In this document: piece after piece, positions 9,025 to 17,527 of the stretch | Layout of the letters: the number at the start of each line of letters is the position of its first letter | How positions within the stretch are numbered: the stretch's first letter is position 1 | Assembly (NCBI GenBank): GCA_900550935.1 | Contig: URUD01000002.1 | Location: forward strand, 1-64,000 | Origin: an uncultured Roseburia sp. | GTDB lineage: Bacteria > Bacillota > Clostridia > Lachnospirales > Lachnospiraceae | DNA length: 64,000 nt | Reading direction: 5' to 3' | The notes under the pieces: generated by a model | Told to the model about the DNA's origin: nothing | Database searches by the model: none | Seen by the model: only the letters and a program-made list of their open reading frames with translations | Translations under genes and position numbers: made by a program

Positions 9025-10854
9025 TTATAAATCGTTCAAGTCGATGATCTCGATATCATCTTCCTCTTTTGCACTGTCTTTCCGGATATTCTTTTCTTCT
9101 TTTCGTACTGGTGTTTCCGGCTCTTCCAGTTCATCGCTGAAATGCTCCCGCTCTGCCACATCTTCCTGTTTCTTTTCTTTTTTCTTTTCCCGTACTTTCT
9201 CGTGTTTTATGACAGGCTCTTCCTCTAAATCATCCGAGAAATAGTCTCGTTCTGCTCTTTTTCTCGTTTTCTTTACCGGTGTTTTCGGTTCTTTGATCTC
9301 CGGATCTTCTTCCTCTTCTTCGAACTCGTATTCTTCTCCTCTGTTCCGAAGAATGAGATTGATAATGATAATAATGAGTACTGCTACAATAAAGATCAGC
9401 ACTCCGATCGTGGTACGTGAAAATGATTTTTCCTTTTTCATTTCACTTTCCAGTGTACTGTATTCTTCCTGCAGATATGACAGGTTTGAGTCATCGCTCT
9501 GTTCGGTATCATCCGATGCAGATGCACTGCCATGCTGTCTCTGATATGTCTGCTCTAAAGCATCATATTCATACCAGCCCGTTGTACCATCCTGATTTAC
9601 TCCATAGAAAAATGAGAAATCCGTTCCCTCTTCCGATGCGGTCTGATGCACACTCATGCTCTCATCACCATTTACCGTGATATCTACCTGCTGTTCTCCA
9701 TCCGATGCGGTATAATCCGCCGGTGTCGGCAGCCAGATGACAAAGTTGTCGCCCTGTTTTAACTGTATAAGTGGATAAAAACTGTCCCCGCTCTCATCGT
9801 AGATAAAAAAACGTGCGGATGAGGGATCTGTTGTTCCCTGCGGAACCATGCAGAGCATGGAAAGATTTCCTGCAGCAAACGTTGCTCCCTTATAGTCTGT
9901 CCCTTTATAGCTTACTGTACTCTCGGTACATCCTGCCGGAAGCAGTTCAGCTCCAAATTCGGAAACGATCTGGTAATTTGCATCTCCAACCGTAATGGTC
10001 TCGTCCGTGCTCTCAACCGTGGTCGATGTACTTTCGGCCGGATCCTCTGTGATCACAGCCGGCTCATCACTCTTTGTAGAGGTATCACCGGTCTGCCCTC
10101 TTGTGACTGTGATCGTATAAGTAGCGGTTGCTCCGTTTTCTGCTTTTACAACCACTTTTACCGTGTTTGCTCCTACGGAAAGATTTTCATTTCCCGTAAT
10201 GCTCTCGATCGTAGCTTTTTCATTTGCCGGAACCGCATTTACGGTTACCTTTGTCACATCATTGCCAACAGAGGCTGTATACTGTACGGTCTTTCCGGTA
10301 AAAGCTGGAGATAAGGTTCCTGCCGAAAGAGATAATGACTGCAGGGAGTTATCTGCCGAAAGGTTTTTATTTTCGGTCTGATCCGTTTTTGTATCAGTTG
10401 TTGTGCTTGTGTCACTCTGTGTCGTCGTTGCACTTCCTACCTGTATCCTGGTACTGCTTCCCTCTACGGAATCCAGCTTTGTTCCTGCATCAGTTAAAAC
10501 TCCGTCTGTTGCTGCCAGAGATACCTTCGAATTTCCCTCGCCAACTGCTTTTAACGTTATGCTGTAAGTACCGGCTGTAGCTGTAATACTGCCATTTCCA
10601 CCGGAATAGCTGGTCGAGCAGTCTACAAAAGAAAAGACAGATGTATCATAGGAAACGGTCATTGCCGCTGTCATCTTCTCTCCCGAAGGTCCATATGCCT
10701 GCGCCGTGATCTTAACAGTTTCCCCTTTTCCAACGGAACCGGCAGATACTGCCAGACTTGTTTTTCCCTGTGCTGCCTGTAAATGAACCGGCAATCCCAA
10801 CATCATAAGACAGATACACAGTATGGTCATACCTGCCATTATCTTCTTTTTCAT
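9025..10854 (-). CDS. membrane-anchored cadherin-like/cohesin-like surface protein
   Basis: The protein has 609 residues. A signal peptide (1-~28) leads into a cohesin-like beta sandwich (about 30-142), a Ser/Thr linker, and a cadherin-like beta-sandwich module (about 170-252, ending YTITVTR). A further extracellular region of unknown type follows. One transmembrane helix lies near 478-500 (IGVLIFIVAVLIIIIINLIL). A highly charged cytoplasmic tail carries repeated DYFSDDLEEEP / EHFSDELEEPE motifs. Such Glu/Lys tails could bind cytoplasmic partners. The ligand is unknown. The start has GGAGG six bases upstream. A sigma-A promoter and a leader hairpin precede it, and clpC follows at 41 bases. 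Confidence 0.8.
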   Translation of the reverse strand: MKKKIMAGMTILCICLMMLGLPVHLQAAQGKTSLAVSAGSVGKGETVKITAQAYGPSGEKMTAAMTVSYDTSVFSFVDCSTSYSGGNGSITATAGTYSITLKAVGEGNSKVSLAATDGVLTDAGTKLDSVEGSSTRIQVGSATTTQSDTSTTTDTKTDQTENKNLSADNSLQSLSLSAGTLSPAFTGKTVQYTASVGNDVTKVTVNAVPANEKATIESITGNENLSVGANTVKVVVKAENGATATYTITVTRGQTGDTSTKSDEPAVITEDPAESTSTTVESTDETITVGDANYQIVSEFGAELLPAGCTESTVSYKGTDYKGATFAAGNLSMLCMVPQGTTDPSSARFFIYDESGDSFYPLIQLKQGDNFVIWLPTPADYTASDGEQQVDITVNGDESMSVHQTASEEGTDFSFFYGVNQDGTTGWYEYDALEQTYQRQHGSASASDDTEQSDDSNLSYLQEEYSTLESEMKKEKSFSRTTIGVLIFIVAVLIIIIINLILRNRGEEYEFEEEEEDPEIKEPKTPVKKTRKRAERDYFSDDLEEEPVIKHEKVREKKKEKKQEDVAEREHFSDELEEPETPVRKEEKNIRKDSAKEEDDIEIIDLNDL

Positions 10855-10870
10855 AATATTCCTCCACTCA

Positions 10871-10897
10871 AAAAATACGCTCTGTTACTTGCGTATT
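10871..10897 (-). terminator. leader hairpin upstream of the cadherin-like gene (possible attenuator)
   Basis: AATACGC (10874-10880) and GCGTATT (10891-10897) form a perfect 7-bp stem. On the minus strand it is followed directly by TTTTT. It lies between the promoter at 10949-10977 and the start codon at 10854, so it could end transcription early. Confidence 0.5.
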
Positions 10898-10948
10898 ATA
10901 ATAGCTGCCATTTGCAATGCAGTGGCAGCCAGCTTCTAAGCCACATTC

Positions 10949-10977
10949 ATTATAGGAGATATTACAAAACGCGTCAA
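10949..10977 (-). promoter_or_regulatory. sigma-A promoter of the cadherin-like/clpC unit
   Basis: On the minus strand there is TTGACG (10972-10977), a 17-nt spacer and a perfect TATAAT (10949-10954). The transcript would have a leader of about 90 nt with a GC-rich inverted repeat (CTGCCA/TGGCAG) and the hairpin at 10871-10897. Confidence 0.8.
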
Positions 10978-11072
10978 CTGCAATATCGGATTTTCAGAAT
11001 TTTTTAATATCTTGTTTCTTGGAATATCATCTCTATGTTTTCCCTTTTTGCCATGTCTTAATTTCTTTCATG

Positions 11073-11170
11073 ATGCTATAATAGCATTGCATGTAAAGAT
11101 ACGGTAATCACAGGTTACCGTCATTTGTTTCCATTAAGAAATAGCAGGGATTTCTCCCTGCTATTTTTCT
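11073..11170 (+). ncRNA. candidate small RNA or regulatory element in the 10855-11168 spacer
   Basis: This spacer holds no protein gene. On the plus strand it has a TATAAT (11077-11082) centred in a perfect palindrome ATGCTATAATAGCAT (11073-11087), then ACGGTAA/TTACCGT (11101-11121). It ends in a perfect 12-bp hairpin AAATAGCAGGGA/TCCCTGCTATTT (11139-11166) followed by TTTCT-type residues. The order promoter, hairpin, terminator fits a small RNA of about 80 nt, but the -35 box is weak. The last hairpin may simply be the terminator of the ABC operon on the other strand. Confidence 0.3.
11139..11167 (-). terminator. hairpin terminator downstream of the ABC transporter genes
   Basis: A perfect 12-bp stem with a 4-nt loop starts two bases beyond the stop codon of the permease gene. 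The T tract is poorer on the minus strand (ATTTCTTAATG) than on the plus strand, so termination may be bidirectional. Confidence 0.6.
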
Positions 11171-12758
11171 ATAATTCTGTCAGTTTTTTTGCTCCGTTTC
11201 CTTTTAACCAACGCAACAAAAGGATCGATAAAATTGCAAATACCGCCACACAGATGAAAAGGAACCCGGCTGCCGGGATCATCTCATAAGAGAGGAAATA
11301 CAAAACTCCGATCAGTGCCAGCAGTGCCCATCCACCGAAGATCACCGCAAAGATCACTCCACTCTGTTTGACCACAACCGTCTCACTTGTCCAGTTCAGA
11401 TTCGGTTTGTATAAATTCATGCTAAGCCCAAACGTCGCACACAAAGCACCATATGCCATAGGAAGCAGCACCATCGCAATCCCTGCCAGCGGATGCGGTC
11501 TCAACACGATCCAGACACAGATGCCGCAAAACAGTACCGGGATCTCCGTCAGCAGCAGATGAAGGTTTAACTTGCCACGGAGCACCTGCCATGGAGTAAC
11601 CGGCAGTGACTGCATCAGCCATAAATTTTTTCCTTCCAGTGAAATGGAAGGTGCCGTAATGTCATTCATCGAAACCATCGCACAGATTACTCCCGCTGCA
11701 ATAACCACAAGTGCATCTCCATCCATAATGGTTACCAGATTTTCCTTAAGCCACGTCATTTTTATCAGCAACGCCACTCCTGCCACCACTAAAAACACGG
11801 TTCCCAATGCACAGTTCAACAGATAGGTCGGGCTGCTCAGCAAATGTCCTGCCTCTTTTGCAAGCAGTGCCTGGTCCGGGCTCAGTTTTCTTACGGTCTT
11901 CTCTTTATAAACCGCCTTCTTTCCACTTCTGCCTGCCATCGCAAGTGTCAAAAAGCTGCGTGACAACAGTAAAATGGTTCCCGCAAAGAGCACCGCAACG
12001 ATCACAGACACACCAAGTAATGGCGCTCCGGCTCCTGCTGCTGCCCGCCCGATCAGATAAATGCAATACGCTTTTCTCTGGATCTGACCGCTTGTTGCAT
12101 CCGCATTCTGGATCAGTTTGCTTATCACCTGATTTGCCTGCATACAGAACATGTAATATACTGCAAAAAATGCCAGCGATACGACCACTGTGATCAGACT
12201 CTTATGTCTTAATCTGGCATTAATCTTTGCGACAAGCCAACCTAAGATACAGGATAATAACAGCACGACCACAGTTAAAAGCAGTGCAAAAAGGATCGTT
12301 CCCGGTATGGGTAGGATGCTGCCTTTTCCCATCACATAATAGATAATCAGTGCCGGCACATAAACCACCATGCTGTACATTGCACCCATCAGATAAACGC
12401 CCATCAGCCGCACCGCCAGGATATATTTCACCGGTATTGGTAAGGATAGCAAAAGATCATTATCCTTCGCCTGATACAGACTGGCAAAGGTATTAAATAC
12501 ACTGCCAAATATTCCAAATGTCAGCGACACAAATGATATATAGATCAGGTATAACCAACCATACCCCATCTGGATCAGAGGGCTGAGCTGAACTGCGATC
12601 GCAGAAAAAAATCCGCCGAGTAAAACAACGATCACAAACACATAAAACAGGATCGACATCCTGACTCCCGCCTTTGATTTTGCTTTTCCCGTTTTGCGGT
12701 CCCGGAAAAAGTTCTGGTTCAGTTCCAGCATCTGTTTTTCAAATAATGCTTTTAACAT
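11169..12758 (-). CDS. ABC transporter permease (ABC-2/exporter type)
   Basis: This 529-residue integral membrane protein has about twelve predicted helices in two halves, joined by a cytoplasmic stretch (about 285-330, containing RKLSPDQALLAKEAGHL). It is encoded directly after the ATPase gene with a 7-bp overlap, which points to translational coupling and one complex. The size fits the putative exporter families (YtrC/EcsB-like in arrangement), not sugar importers. The substrate is unknown; antibiotic, peptide or lipid export are the usual roles of such pairs. The start has GGAGGAG eight bases upstream. Confidence 0.85.
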   Translation of the reverse strand: MLKALFEKQMLELNQNFFRDRKTGKAKSKAGVRMSILFYVFVIVVLLGGFFSAIAVQLSPLIQMGYGWLYLIYISFVSLTFGIFGSVFNTFASLYQAKDNDLLLSLPIPVKYILAVRLMGVYLMGAMYSMVVYVPALIIYYVMGKGSILPIPGTILFALLLTVVVLLLSCILGWLVAKINARLRHKSLITVVVSLAFFAVYYMFCMQANQVISKLIQNADATSGQIQRKAYCIYLIGRAAAGAGAPLLGVSVIVAVLFAGTILLLSRSFLTLAMAGRSGKKAVYKEKTVRKLSPDQALLAKEAGHLLSSPTYLLNCALGTVFLVVAGVALLIKMTWLKENLVTIMDGDALVVIAAGVICAMVSMNDITAPSISLEGKNLWLMQSLPVTPWQVLRGKLNLHLLLTEIPVLFCGICVWIVLRPHPLAGIAMVLLPMAYGALCATFGLSMNLYKPNLNWTSETVVVKQSGVIFAVIFGGWALLALIGVLYFLSYEMIPAAGFLFICVAVFAILSILLLRWLKGNGAKKLTEL

Positions 12759-13465
12759 GTCTTCTCCTCCAGTTCCAAGAATACTTCTTCCAGAGAAGTG
12801 TCACCTTTTACTTCTTCCATCGTTCCGGCTTTTATCAATTCGCCCTTTTTAATGATTGCGATCTTATCGCAGAGTTTTTCTGCCACCTCAAGCACATGCG
12901 TTGAAAAAAAGATCGCACCGCCTCTGTCGCAGAACTCCCGCATCATCTCTTTGAGCAGGTGCGCCGCTTTCGGGTCCAGTCCCACAAACGGTTCATCCAT
13001 GATAATGAGTTTCGGCTCATGTACCCAGGCAGATATGATTGCAAGCTTCTGTTTCATACCATGGGAATAGGTCAAAATCGGTTGTGCCAGATCGGATGTC
13101 AGTTCAAACAATTCTGCATATTTATGGATCCGCTCCTTACGCTCCTGCGCAGGCACTTCAAAGATATCTGCGATAAAATTAAGATATTTGATCCCCATCA
13201 TAAATTCGTACAGGTCAGGATTATCCGGGATATATGCGGTCTGTTTTTTGCAGGCGATCGGGTCTTCTTTTACCGATACCCCATTGATACGGATCTCTCC
13301 TTCTTCAAATGGCAAGATCCCTGCCACTGCTTTTAATGTCGTTGTCTTTCCGGCTCCGTTGTGTCCGATAAAGCCATAGATCTCCCCCGGTGCGATATGA
13401 AGGGATAACTGGTCTACCGCCTTTTTATCTCCATAGGTCTTTGTATAATTTTTAATCTCTAACAT
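12752..13465 (-). CDS. ABC transporter ATP-binding protein
   Basis: This 237-residue nucleotide-binding subunit has Walker A GHNGAGKTT (about 35-43), a slightly atypical signature YSHGMKQK, and Walker B LIIMDEPF followed by the D-loop GLDP. It pairs with the permease gene, which overlaps its 3' end. The start has AGGAGG six bases upstream. The promoter just ahead contains a long palindrome over the -10 box, so expression is probably controlled by a dedicated repressor. No regulator gene is adjacent, unlike many GntR/YtrA-controlled operons. Confidence 0.92.
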   Translation of the reverse strand: MLEIKNYTKTYGDKKAVDQLSLHIAPGEIYGFIGHNGAGKTTTLKAVAGILPFEEGEIRINGVSVKEDPIACKKQTAYIPDNPDLYEFMMGIKYLNFIADIFEVPAQERKERIHKYAELFELTSDLAQPILTYSHGMKQKLAIISAWVHEPKLIIMDEPFVGLDPKAAHLLKEMMREFCDRGGAIFFSTHVLEVAEKLCDKIAIIKKGELIKAGTMEEVKGDTSLEEVFLELEEKTC

Positions 13466-13485
13466 TTTCTTCCTCCTTCATCTGT

Positions 13486-13523
13486 CCTATTGTAATAATA
13501 CAATAGGCATGTGAGGCTGTCAA
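13486..13523 (-). promoter_or_regulatory. promoter with palindromic operator for the ABC transporter operon
   Basis: On the minus strand TTGACA (13518-13523), a 17-nt spacer and TATTAT (13495-13500) form a near-consensus promoter. The -10 box lies in the centre of the perfect palindrome CCTATTGTA-N4-TACAATAGG (13486-13507), about 20 bp before the ATPase start codon. This is the classical position for a repressor operator. Confidence 0.85.
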
Positions 13524-13553
13524 GAGATTTTAAAAGTCAGTTCTACCCGGTTC

Positions 13554-15228
13554 TTATTTTGTCACAACCGTTTTTACATCTGACCAGCCGGAGTATATCT
13601 TTGCGTTTCCGGCATTTTTGTTATTACCATACGATACGGTATAATCTGTTGTTTTAATCTGTTTTCCACTGCTGTCCCGTAAGACAACAGACTGTTTCTG
13701 CTCCTGTCCATTGTATGTATAAGACTGCTGTTCCAGTACGATCTGTGCCGGGTGGTAAATCACAGCCGTTTCCACCGCGCCACAAGCACCGCAGGTTTTT
13801 GTGATGCTTCCGTCTTTTTGTGATGTTGCTTTCACGGTTACTGTCCGGTTAATCCAATGACCTGTTGCAGGCACTTCTTCCACCGGGGTGATCACTGTTC
13901 CACATACGGAGCAATGGCTTCCCTCTGTCCGCCCTGCTGTGGTACAGGTCGCTTTGACTGCTGCATCTTTTACTACCTTATGTGCTGTCTTTGCAATTTT
14001 TTCTGTATAAGTACTGCCACAGGAACAGGTATATGTTTTTACTCCCTCCTTCGCACAGGTAGCAGCCCTCGTCACTTTTGCCGTATACTGATGTGTATGT
14101 GTTTTGGTAACCGTCACACTACAGGTTGCCATCTTTCCGCTTCCGTCTGCTGCTTTTGCCGTTATGGTCGCACTTCCCGCCGAAACAGCCTTTACCGTTC
14201 CATTCGATACTGACGCAACTCCTGTATTAGAAGAGGTCCATGTGACATTTTTATTGGTCGCATTTCCCGGAGAAACAGATGCCGTCAGTGTCGCTGTCTG
14301 ACCTGTCTTTAATGACAGGGAGCTTTTGTTTAATGCAATTCCTGTCACATAAGTAACCGGACGTTTCGTCACACTAAAGTCAACATAGACTGCCGTTCCC
14401 CTGTTCCGTTGGCATTATAGGGCTTCATCCAGAGACGATAGTTTCCTGTTCCCAGTTTTCCTATGTTATAGCTGTTTCCTGTTACATAGTGATCGATCAG
14501 ATCCGCTCCGCTCTTCGGGTTGTAGCGCAGCGTAAAGCCATATGAGGTGGTGTTTGCAGGAGTATTCCATGAAACTGTTACATCTTCATCTGTGTAATAA
14601 GTTGTTTTTGCATAAATTGAGAGACTGCCTGGATCCGGATCTTTTACAAGATAAATATATCCAATGAGCCATTCTCCATTATACCGGTTTTTTAACTGAC
14701 TCGCCGAGAAATTATGTTCCCCACAATAATATGTAATTCCTTCTGCAAGGGAATTTACATAACCTGTAGTCACTTTTCCATATGCAGCATTATTCGATTC
14801 AGATAATGTTACCGTATTACCATTTACTGCTTCCACATATCCGACATGTCCATAACCTGCACTTGTTCCAAATACTGCAATCGAATTTGCTTTCGGCGTA
14901 CTTCCCACGGAACGCCCTGCTTTTTGGGCAGCATTGTACCATGTTGCCGCATTTCCCGTACATTCATTTAAGGAAACTCCTGTCCGCTCGTAGGCTCTCC
15001 CCCACGCATACCAGGTGCATTTTCTTCTGTGTCCTCTGGTCTGTTTTCCTCTGTAGCTGTGATCTGCTTCTCCGTTTCTTTTTCATCTGCATCCACATTC
15101 TGTGTATCCTGTTCGGCGATCACATCCGCTTTCTGTCTATCCTCTGTTTTTTGTGGTTCTGTCATCCATGCTATGACCGATGCACTGATCAATACAACAG
15201 CTATGATCATTATTTGTTTCTTTTTCAC
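13554..15228 (-). pseudogene. secreted CHAP-domain amidase, broken by two frameshifts
   Basis: Three minus-strand reading frames join into one protein of about 558 residues if one base is restored at each of two short runs. The N-terminal part (15228 down to about 15018) encodes a signal/anchor segment and an acidic linker. At an AAAA run near 15020 the frame shifts by -1. The next frame begins with KCTWYAWGRAYE, the catalytic Cys motif of CHAP amidases, and continues through GHVGYVEAV and a beta domain. At a GGGG run near 14399 a second -1 shift leads to GTAVYVDFSVTKRP, then a bacterial Ig-like (Big2) domain and a Cys-rich part with several CxxC pairs, ending at 13554. As written no active enzyme would be made. 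Sequencing error, pseudogene or slippage-based phase variation remain possible. It probably acted on peptidoglycan. Confidence 0.8.
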
Positions 15229-15282
15229 CGCATCTCCCCCATCTGGATCTGCACCTGATCACACAGATCCCGGATTTTTGTA

Positions 15283-15906
15283 TTATTTTTTTCTTATAAT
15301 ATCTATCATCACGATTACGAACATAATGTAAAAAGCGGATCCTATAGAGCAGTGCGTATATCCTCCCAGTTCATAACTGTCATAGAATGCAAAAAATGTT
15401 TTGGCATAAATAAAAGTCAGGATAGAAAACAAGATTCCTATGACTTCATATAGCACAAGGTTGCACTTATTTCGAATAATAAAAACCGCATCGATCACAT
15501 AGAATACCAATGGCATATTCATCCATACAATCATTCCCGGTATTTTATTTGCATGTTCTAATGCCCGATCTCCAATATTATAACCAACCGTATCCATAAA
15601 ATTTTTCCACTCCAGAGGCGAATATGAGCCCATTCCCGGCAATGTAAACCATGGCATAAAGCACAAAAAGATTGCAGCAACCACAATCACCAGTGAGATC
15701 ATATCACTTAATGGTAAGTTTATTTTTTTGTATATTTCTCCTAAGATACCCAGACCAATGTTTTTTCCGTTTTCTATGGTTCTTCCGATCTGTTCCCCAG
15801 ACAGATGTATTTCTGTCTGCTCCAGCTGGTTGCCTACTTTGTGTCCACATTCATTACAATATTTTGCTGTGTCATCAATTTCTTTTCCGCATTTGATACA
15901 ATACAT
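15283..15906 (-). CDS. zinc-ribbon membrane protein
   Basis: This 207-residue protein starts with a zinc ribbon (Cys3, Cys6, Cys17, Cys20 in CIKCGKEI...KYCNECGHK). A linker and four or so hydrophobic segments follow (LVIVVAAIFLCFMPWF, MIVWMNMPLVFYVIDAVFII, LVLYEVIGILFSILTFIYA, FYIMFVIVMIDII). The architecture is common in Firmicutes and has no firm function. The start is supported by GGGGG eight bases upstream. It is followed after about 55 bases by the broken CHAP gene. Confidence 0.75.
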   Translation of the reverse strand: MYCIKCGKEIDDTAKYCNECGHKVGNQLEQTEIHLSGEQIGRTIENGKNIGLGILGEIYKKINLPLSDMISLVIVVAAIFLCFMPWFTLPGMGSYSPLEWKNFMDTVGYNIGDRALEHANKIPGMIVWMNMPLVFYVIDAVFIIRNKCNLVLYEVIGILFSILTFIYAKTFFAFYDSYELGGYTHCSIGSAFYIMFVIVMIDIIRKK

Positions 15907-15964
15907 AAATTTTTCCCCCGATAACGTTGTGCCTGATACCGATTGGTACAGGAAGTTCTGACTG

Positions 15965-17005
15965 TTAATTATAGAGGTAACAGTTGCCTAAAATATAATA
16001 AGGTTTCGCATAGGAAGGATTAGCATCTACTATTTTTAATACTATAAATCTTGCATTGCCAATATCTACTTTAAAATGTTTCGCCTCTTCTTTCGGTGTG
16101 ATCGTTTGTGTGGTATATACCAGTACATCATCTGCATAAATCTGTAGCACTGCATCATGAGTATCAGAATCTTTACATGCAACGTCACCCTCCAGCCACT
16201 GATATTTCCCATCCAGGAAATATGTTAATCCGTGTGTATAATATGATGTTGTTACTAACGCATTCGTATAGGTTCTGTTTACACTATCTGTTACCATTTC
16301 GTATTTCTTACCGTTACCGTTTCCATAAAACTCATCCAAATCATACAGTGCCTGTCTTACCACTGCATAAATCTGTGCCACTGATTTATTGCCAGCCCTG
16401 TCCACCACCTGCACCGTATAGTAACCATTCTGTGTCACTGTAAATTCACGCTTGTTTGTAATATTATTTGCCTGCCTGAACTTTGCACTGGATGCATCAC
16501 CGATTGCTCCTTTGATCCATTTCACACTCCTGATCCCGCTTGCATCCGATGCGGACACAGAGATCCGTACTCCATCACTCACAACTGCCTGGCTCAGGCT
16601 CACAGTCGGTTGTGTCTTATCAATGTTGGTCACCATAATACGTTTGATCGTCACATTCCCCGCTTTATCGGTGACTTTCACAGAATAGGTAGCATTTGCG
16701 GTTACTTTTTTCTTTTTCGACTTTGTTATATTCGTTGCTTTTTTCCAATAACGATCATTACTTTTTGAAATTTTACCCTTTTTGATCAAAATACTTTTTA
16801 TACCAGACGAATCCTTTGCCTGCACCTGGATCAATACACTTCCCCTTGTATATCCTGTCTTGTTCAGGTACAGAACGACATATGGCTTTGTCCTGTCTTT
16901 TTTTGCCGCTTCCACCTTCATGGAGCTTTCCGGCTCGAAAACAATACCAATTAACAGTATGATCGCCAGCATCGCTGTGCACAATCTTTTCATTATCCGC
17001 ATCAT
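15965..17005 (-). CDS. secreted protein with Ig-like repeats and NPCBM-like domain
   Basis: The protein has 346 residues. A signal peptide (about 1-34) is followed by two Ig-like modules of the YSVKVTDKAGNVT / YTVQVVDRAGNKS type (about 38-130 and 131-218). The C-terminal ~125 residues, with YDLDEFYGNGNGKKYEMVTD near the start and a VLKIVD strand near the end, resemble the NPCBM/NEW2 carbohydrate-binding module. It therefore probably binds a glycan at the cell surface or outside. The start has GGAGG eight bases upstream of an ATG. It is transcribed away from the XRE regulator gene across a shared spacer that holds direct repeats. Confidence 0.75.
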   Translation of the reverse strand: MMRIMKRLCTAMLAIILLIGIVFEPESSMKVEAAKKDRTKPYVVLYLNKTGYTRGSVLIQVQAKDSSGIKSILIKKGKISKSNDRYWKKATNITKSKKKKVTANATYSVKVTDKAGNVTIKRIMVTNIDKTQPTVSLSQAVVSDGVRISVSASDASGIRSVKWIKGAIGDASSAKFRQANNITNKREFTVTQNGYYTVQVVDRAGNKSVAQIYAVVRQALYDLDEFYGNGNGKKYEMVTDSVNRTYTNALVTTSYYTHGLTYFLDGKYQWLEGDVACKDSDTHDAVLQIYADDVLVYTTQTITPKEEAKHFKVDIGNARFIVLKIVDANPSYAKPYYILGNCYLYN

Positions 17006-17052
17006 AACCCGATCCTCCTATTTTCTCTTCTTACAGAGTATTTTTCTATATA

Positions 17053-17083
17053 CGAATTGTAATACTATTTTTTCGTATTGTAA
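17053..17083. repeat. direct repeats, candidate XRE operator
   Basis: CGAATTGTAA (17053-17062) and CGTATTGTAA (17074-17083) are near-identical and begin 21 bp apart, two helical turns. They sit in the spacer between the divergent secreted-protein gene and the XRE regulator gene, where an autoregulatory operator is expected. Confidence 0.45.
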
Positions 17084-17189
17084 ATAATATTAGTACTAGA
17101 ATTTGGTATCAGCAACGAAATAAATCCATCAATCTATATAATATAATCAATTATTGTATCATTTCATAAAGGCAAGGGGATTTATAAGA

Positions 17190-17510
17190 ATGACATTTGG
17201 AGAAAATCTACAATTTTTACTCGAAGAACGTGACATTACCCAGAAAGATTTTGCTTCCATGCTAAACATTGCAAGGACAACTTTAAACGGTTACATCAAA
17301 AGTAATCATGAACCGGATTTTGAAACTGTAAAAGCCATGGCTGGTGCCCTGCATGTATCCACAGACTGCCTGTTAGGCTACACCTCTCCAGATGCCCCTA
17401 CTTCCAAAGAATTTATGCTGATAGACAAGCTGCGCCAGATGACGCCGGAACAACGAAATATGATCTATGATCTTGTCTTAGTCATCGACCGCCGTTCCGA
17501 CAAGAAATGA
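17190..17510 (+). CDS. XRE-family transcriptional regulator
   Basis: This 106-residue protein begins MTFGENLQFLLEERDITQKD and carries a helix-turn-helix of the Cro/C1 type (about residues 5-60), including LNIARTTLNGYIKSNHEPDF and LHVSTDCLLGYT. The C-terminal ~40 residues (MLIDKLRQMTPEQRNMIYDLV) resemble the short dimerising tail of Lachnospiraceae housekeeping XRE proteins. AAGGGGA nine bases upstream decides this start; an in-frame ATG at 17154 has no ribosome binding site. It is one of three plus-strand genes here. Its target is unknown; the divergent gene is a candidate. Confidence 0.88.
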   Translation: MTFGENLQFLLEERDITQKDFASMLNIARTTLNGYIKSNHEPDFETVKAMAGALHVSTDCLLGYTSPDAPTSKEFMLIDKLRQMTPEQRNMIYDLVLVIDRRSDKK

Positions 17511-17527
17511 TTTTCAGATTTGTATCA

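Noticed and set aside
14369..15228. Programmed ribosomal frameshifting in the CHAP gene
   Set aside because: Neither AAAA nor GGGG site has a full slippery heptamer with a clear downstream stimulator, and two such events in one gene are unlikely.
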